A stretch of 64,000 nucleotides of DNA. Source: Mucidula mucida (taxonomy: Eukaryota; Basidiomycota; Agaricomycetes; Agaricales; Physalacriaceae). Below are positions 63,438 to 64,000 of the stretch, one piece after another; within the stretch, counting starts at the first letter, position 1; each line of letters starts with the position of its first letter. The translations under genes and the position numbers were made by a program. The notes under the pieces are model-generated. The model did not search any database and had not been told where the DNA came from. It saw only the letters and a program-made list of their open reading frames with translations. The stretch is from NCBI GenBank assembly GCA_015501055.1, contig JADNYV010000041.1, forward strand, positions 1 through 64,000. Direction: 5' to 3'.

Positions 63438-64000
63438 CTACAACGCCTCACTAACAGCCCCAACCAACAACCCATGATAATCACTTGCCGCATGCCACAT
63501 TGCGAAACCCGCCAACTTCTTATCAATAATATACTTCCCCTTCTCCCCAAACGACCTCTGATCATCATACGAAATGAGTATACCGTTCTTCTCGTCTTGC
63601 AAGAATGACTGAAAAGGTAATGAGCTCACTCGGTGTAAGCCCAGGACCCGCGAGGATGCTCACCGTCTTCGTACAATCATCAAACACATACGTGACATTA
63701 TCCGCAGCAGAACCATCGGCCTTGAGATACCCCACATCAACAAGGCCCTCAAACGTGAACACCCCACTATGACTTTGGGGTGCGCCACATGCATCTGGCG
63801 GCCCTTCGCCATCCTTAATATCCGGATACCCCTGTGGGATGGAATGGAACTGTGGGTACGTTGCTATGATACCCTGTGATTTATCGTCCACTCCCTCGAG
63901 ACTGTTGTAGGAGCGCCCATACGCTGGAATGCCCAGGACAATCTGGCACTGCGTGTGTTGGTTGGTCAAGAAGATTGGGGGGAGATACCTACCTTGTCGA
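63438..64000 (-). CDS. GH18 chitinase-like protein, C-terminal part
   Basis: Runs off the right edge; the catalytic strand is outside. Visible exons: 63,993-64,000 (fragment), 63,664-63,948 and 63,438-63,608, with introns of 44 and 55 bases (GTAGGT and GTGAGC donors). Reads QIVLGIPAYGRSYNS, GVFTFEGLVDVGYLKADG, YVFDDCTKT, then GILISYDDQRSF and IIDKKLAGFAMWHAASDYHG, parallel to the neighbour at 61.3-63.0 kb. Secreted GH18 family by homology; activity cannot be judged without the catalytic motif. Confidence 0.8.

Overview
This window looks like a stretch of an agaricomycete (mushroom-forming basidiomycete) nuclear genome. The introns are short (mostly 46-64 bases, GT-AG, often with a CTGAC/CTAAC-like branch site). 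The window carries a PriA-type cysteine-rich secreted protein, intron-bearing tRNA-Glu genes, a chromodomain Ty3/gypsy retrotransposon and large amplified families of F-box genes. Genes lie on both strands as independent units; nothing looks like an operon.

Layout. 0-3 kb: 3' end of a SWC5-like gene, a broken beta-trefoil-like gene, one tRNA-Glu and an AsaB/CmcJ-like oxidoreductase relic. 3.5-6.5 kb: a decayed copy of a divergent F-box gene pair, split by a MULE-like element of 1,037 bp with 151-bp terminal inverted repeats. 7.5-16.3 kb: a gene of an amplified basidiomycete family, cut in two by a 6.5-kb Ty3/gypsy chromodomain retrotransposon (8,281-14,777; 519-bp LTRs; CGGAG target duplication). 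16.5-38.9 kb: an F-box domain in which membrane-anchored F-box genes, their fragments and nested small transposons alternate, including an inverted duplication (16.5-18.4 kb versus 25.1-29.4 kb). A small 8-cysteine secreted protein and a ubiquitin-like-domain gene sit inside it. 39.4-51.6 kb: a more ordinary block with a PriA-like protein, a membrane protein, tRNA-Leu, a PRIA4-ORF3-like gene, a MYND-finger gene and a VIT/vWA-domain gene. 52-54.2 kb: another dead F-box gene. 54.7-55.4 kb: a cupin gene. 55.5-61.0 kb: a cluster of about 15 tRNA-Glu genes and tRNA-Glu-derived pseudogenes around a Ser/Thr-rich secreted protein gene. 61.2-64 kb: two tandem GH18 chitinase-like genes, the second running off the right edge.

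Two processes seem to shape the region. The first is repeated duplication, in tandem and inverted, of F-box genes that carry an N-terminal hydrophobic segment. The second is accumulation of transposable elements: MULE-like, hAT-like, Tc1/mariner-like MITE, a TRIM-like mini-LTR element and a chromovirus, several with target duplications that can be read directly. Many copies are broken by stops, indels or insertions. Single-base frameshifts in several otherwise well-conserved genes could be true mutations or residual assembly errors; sequence alone cannot decide.
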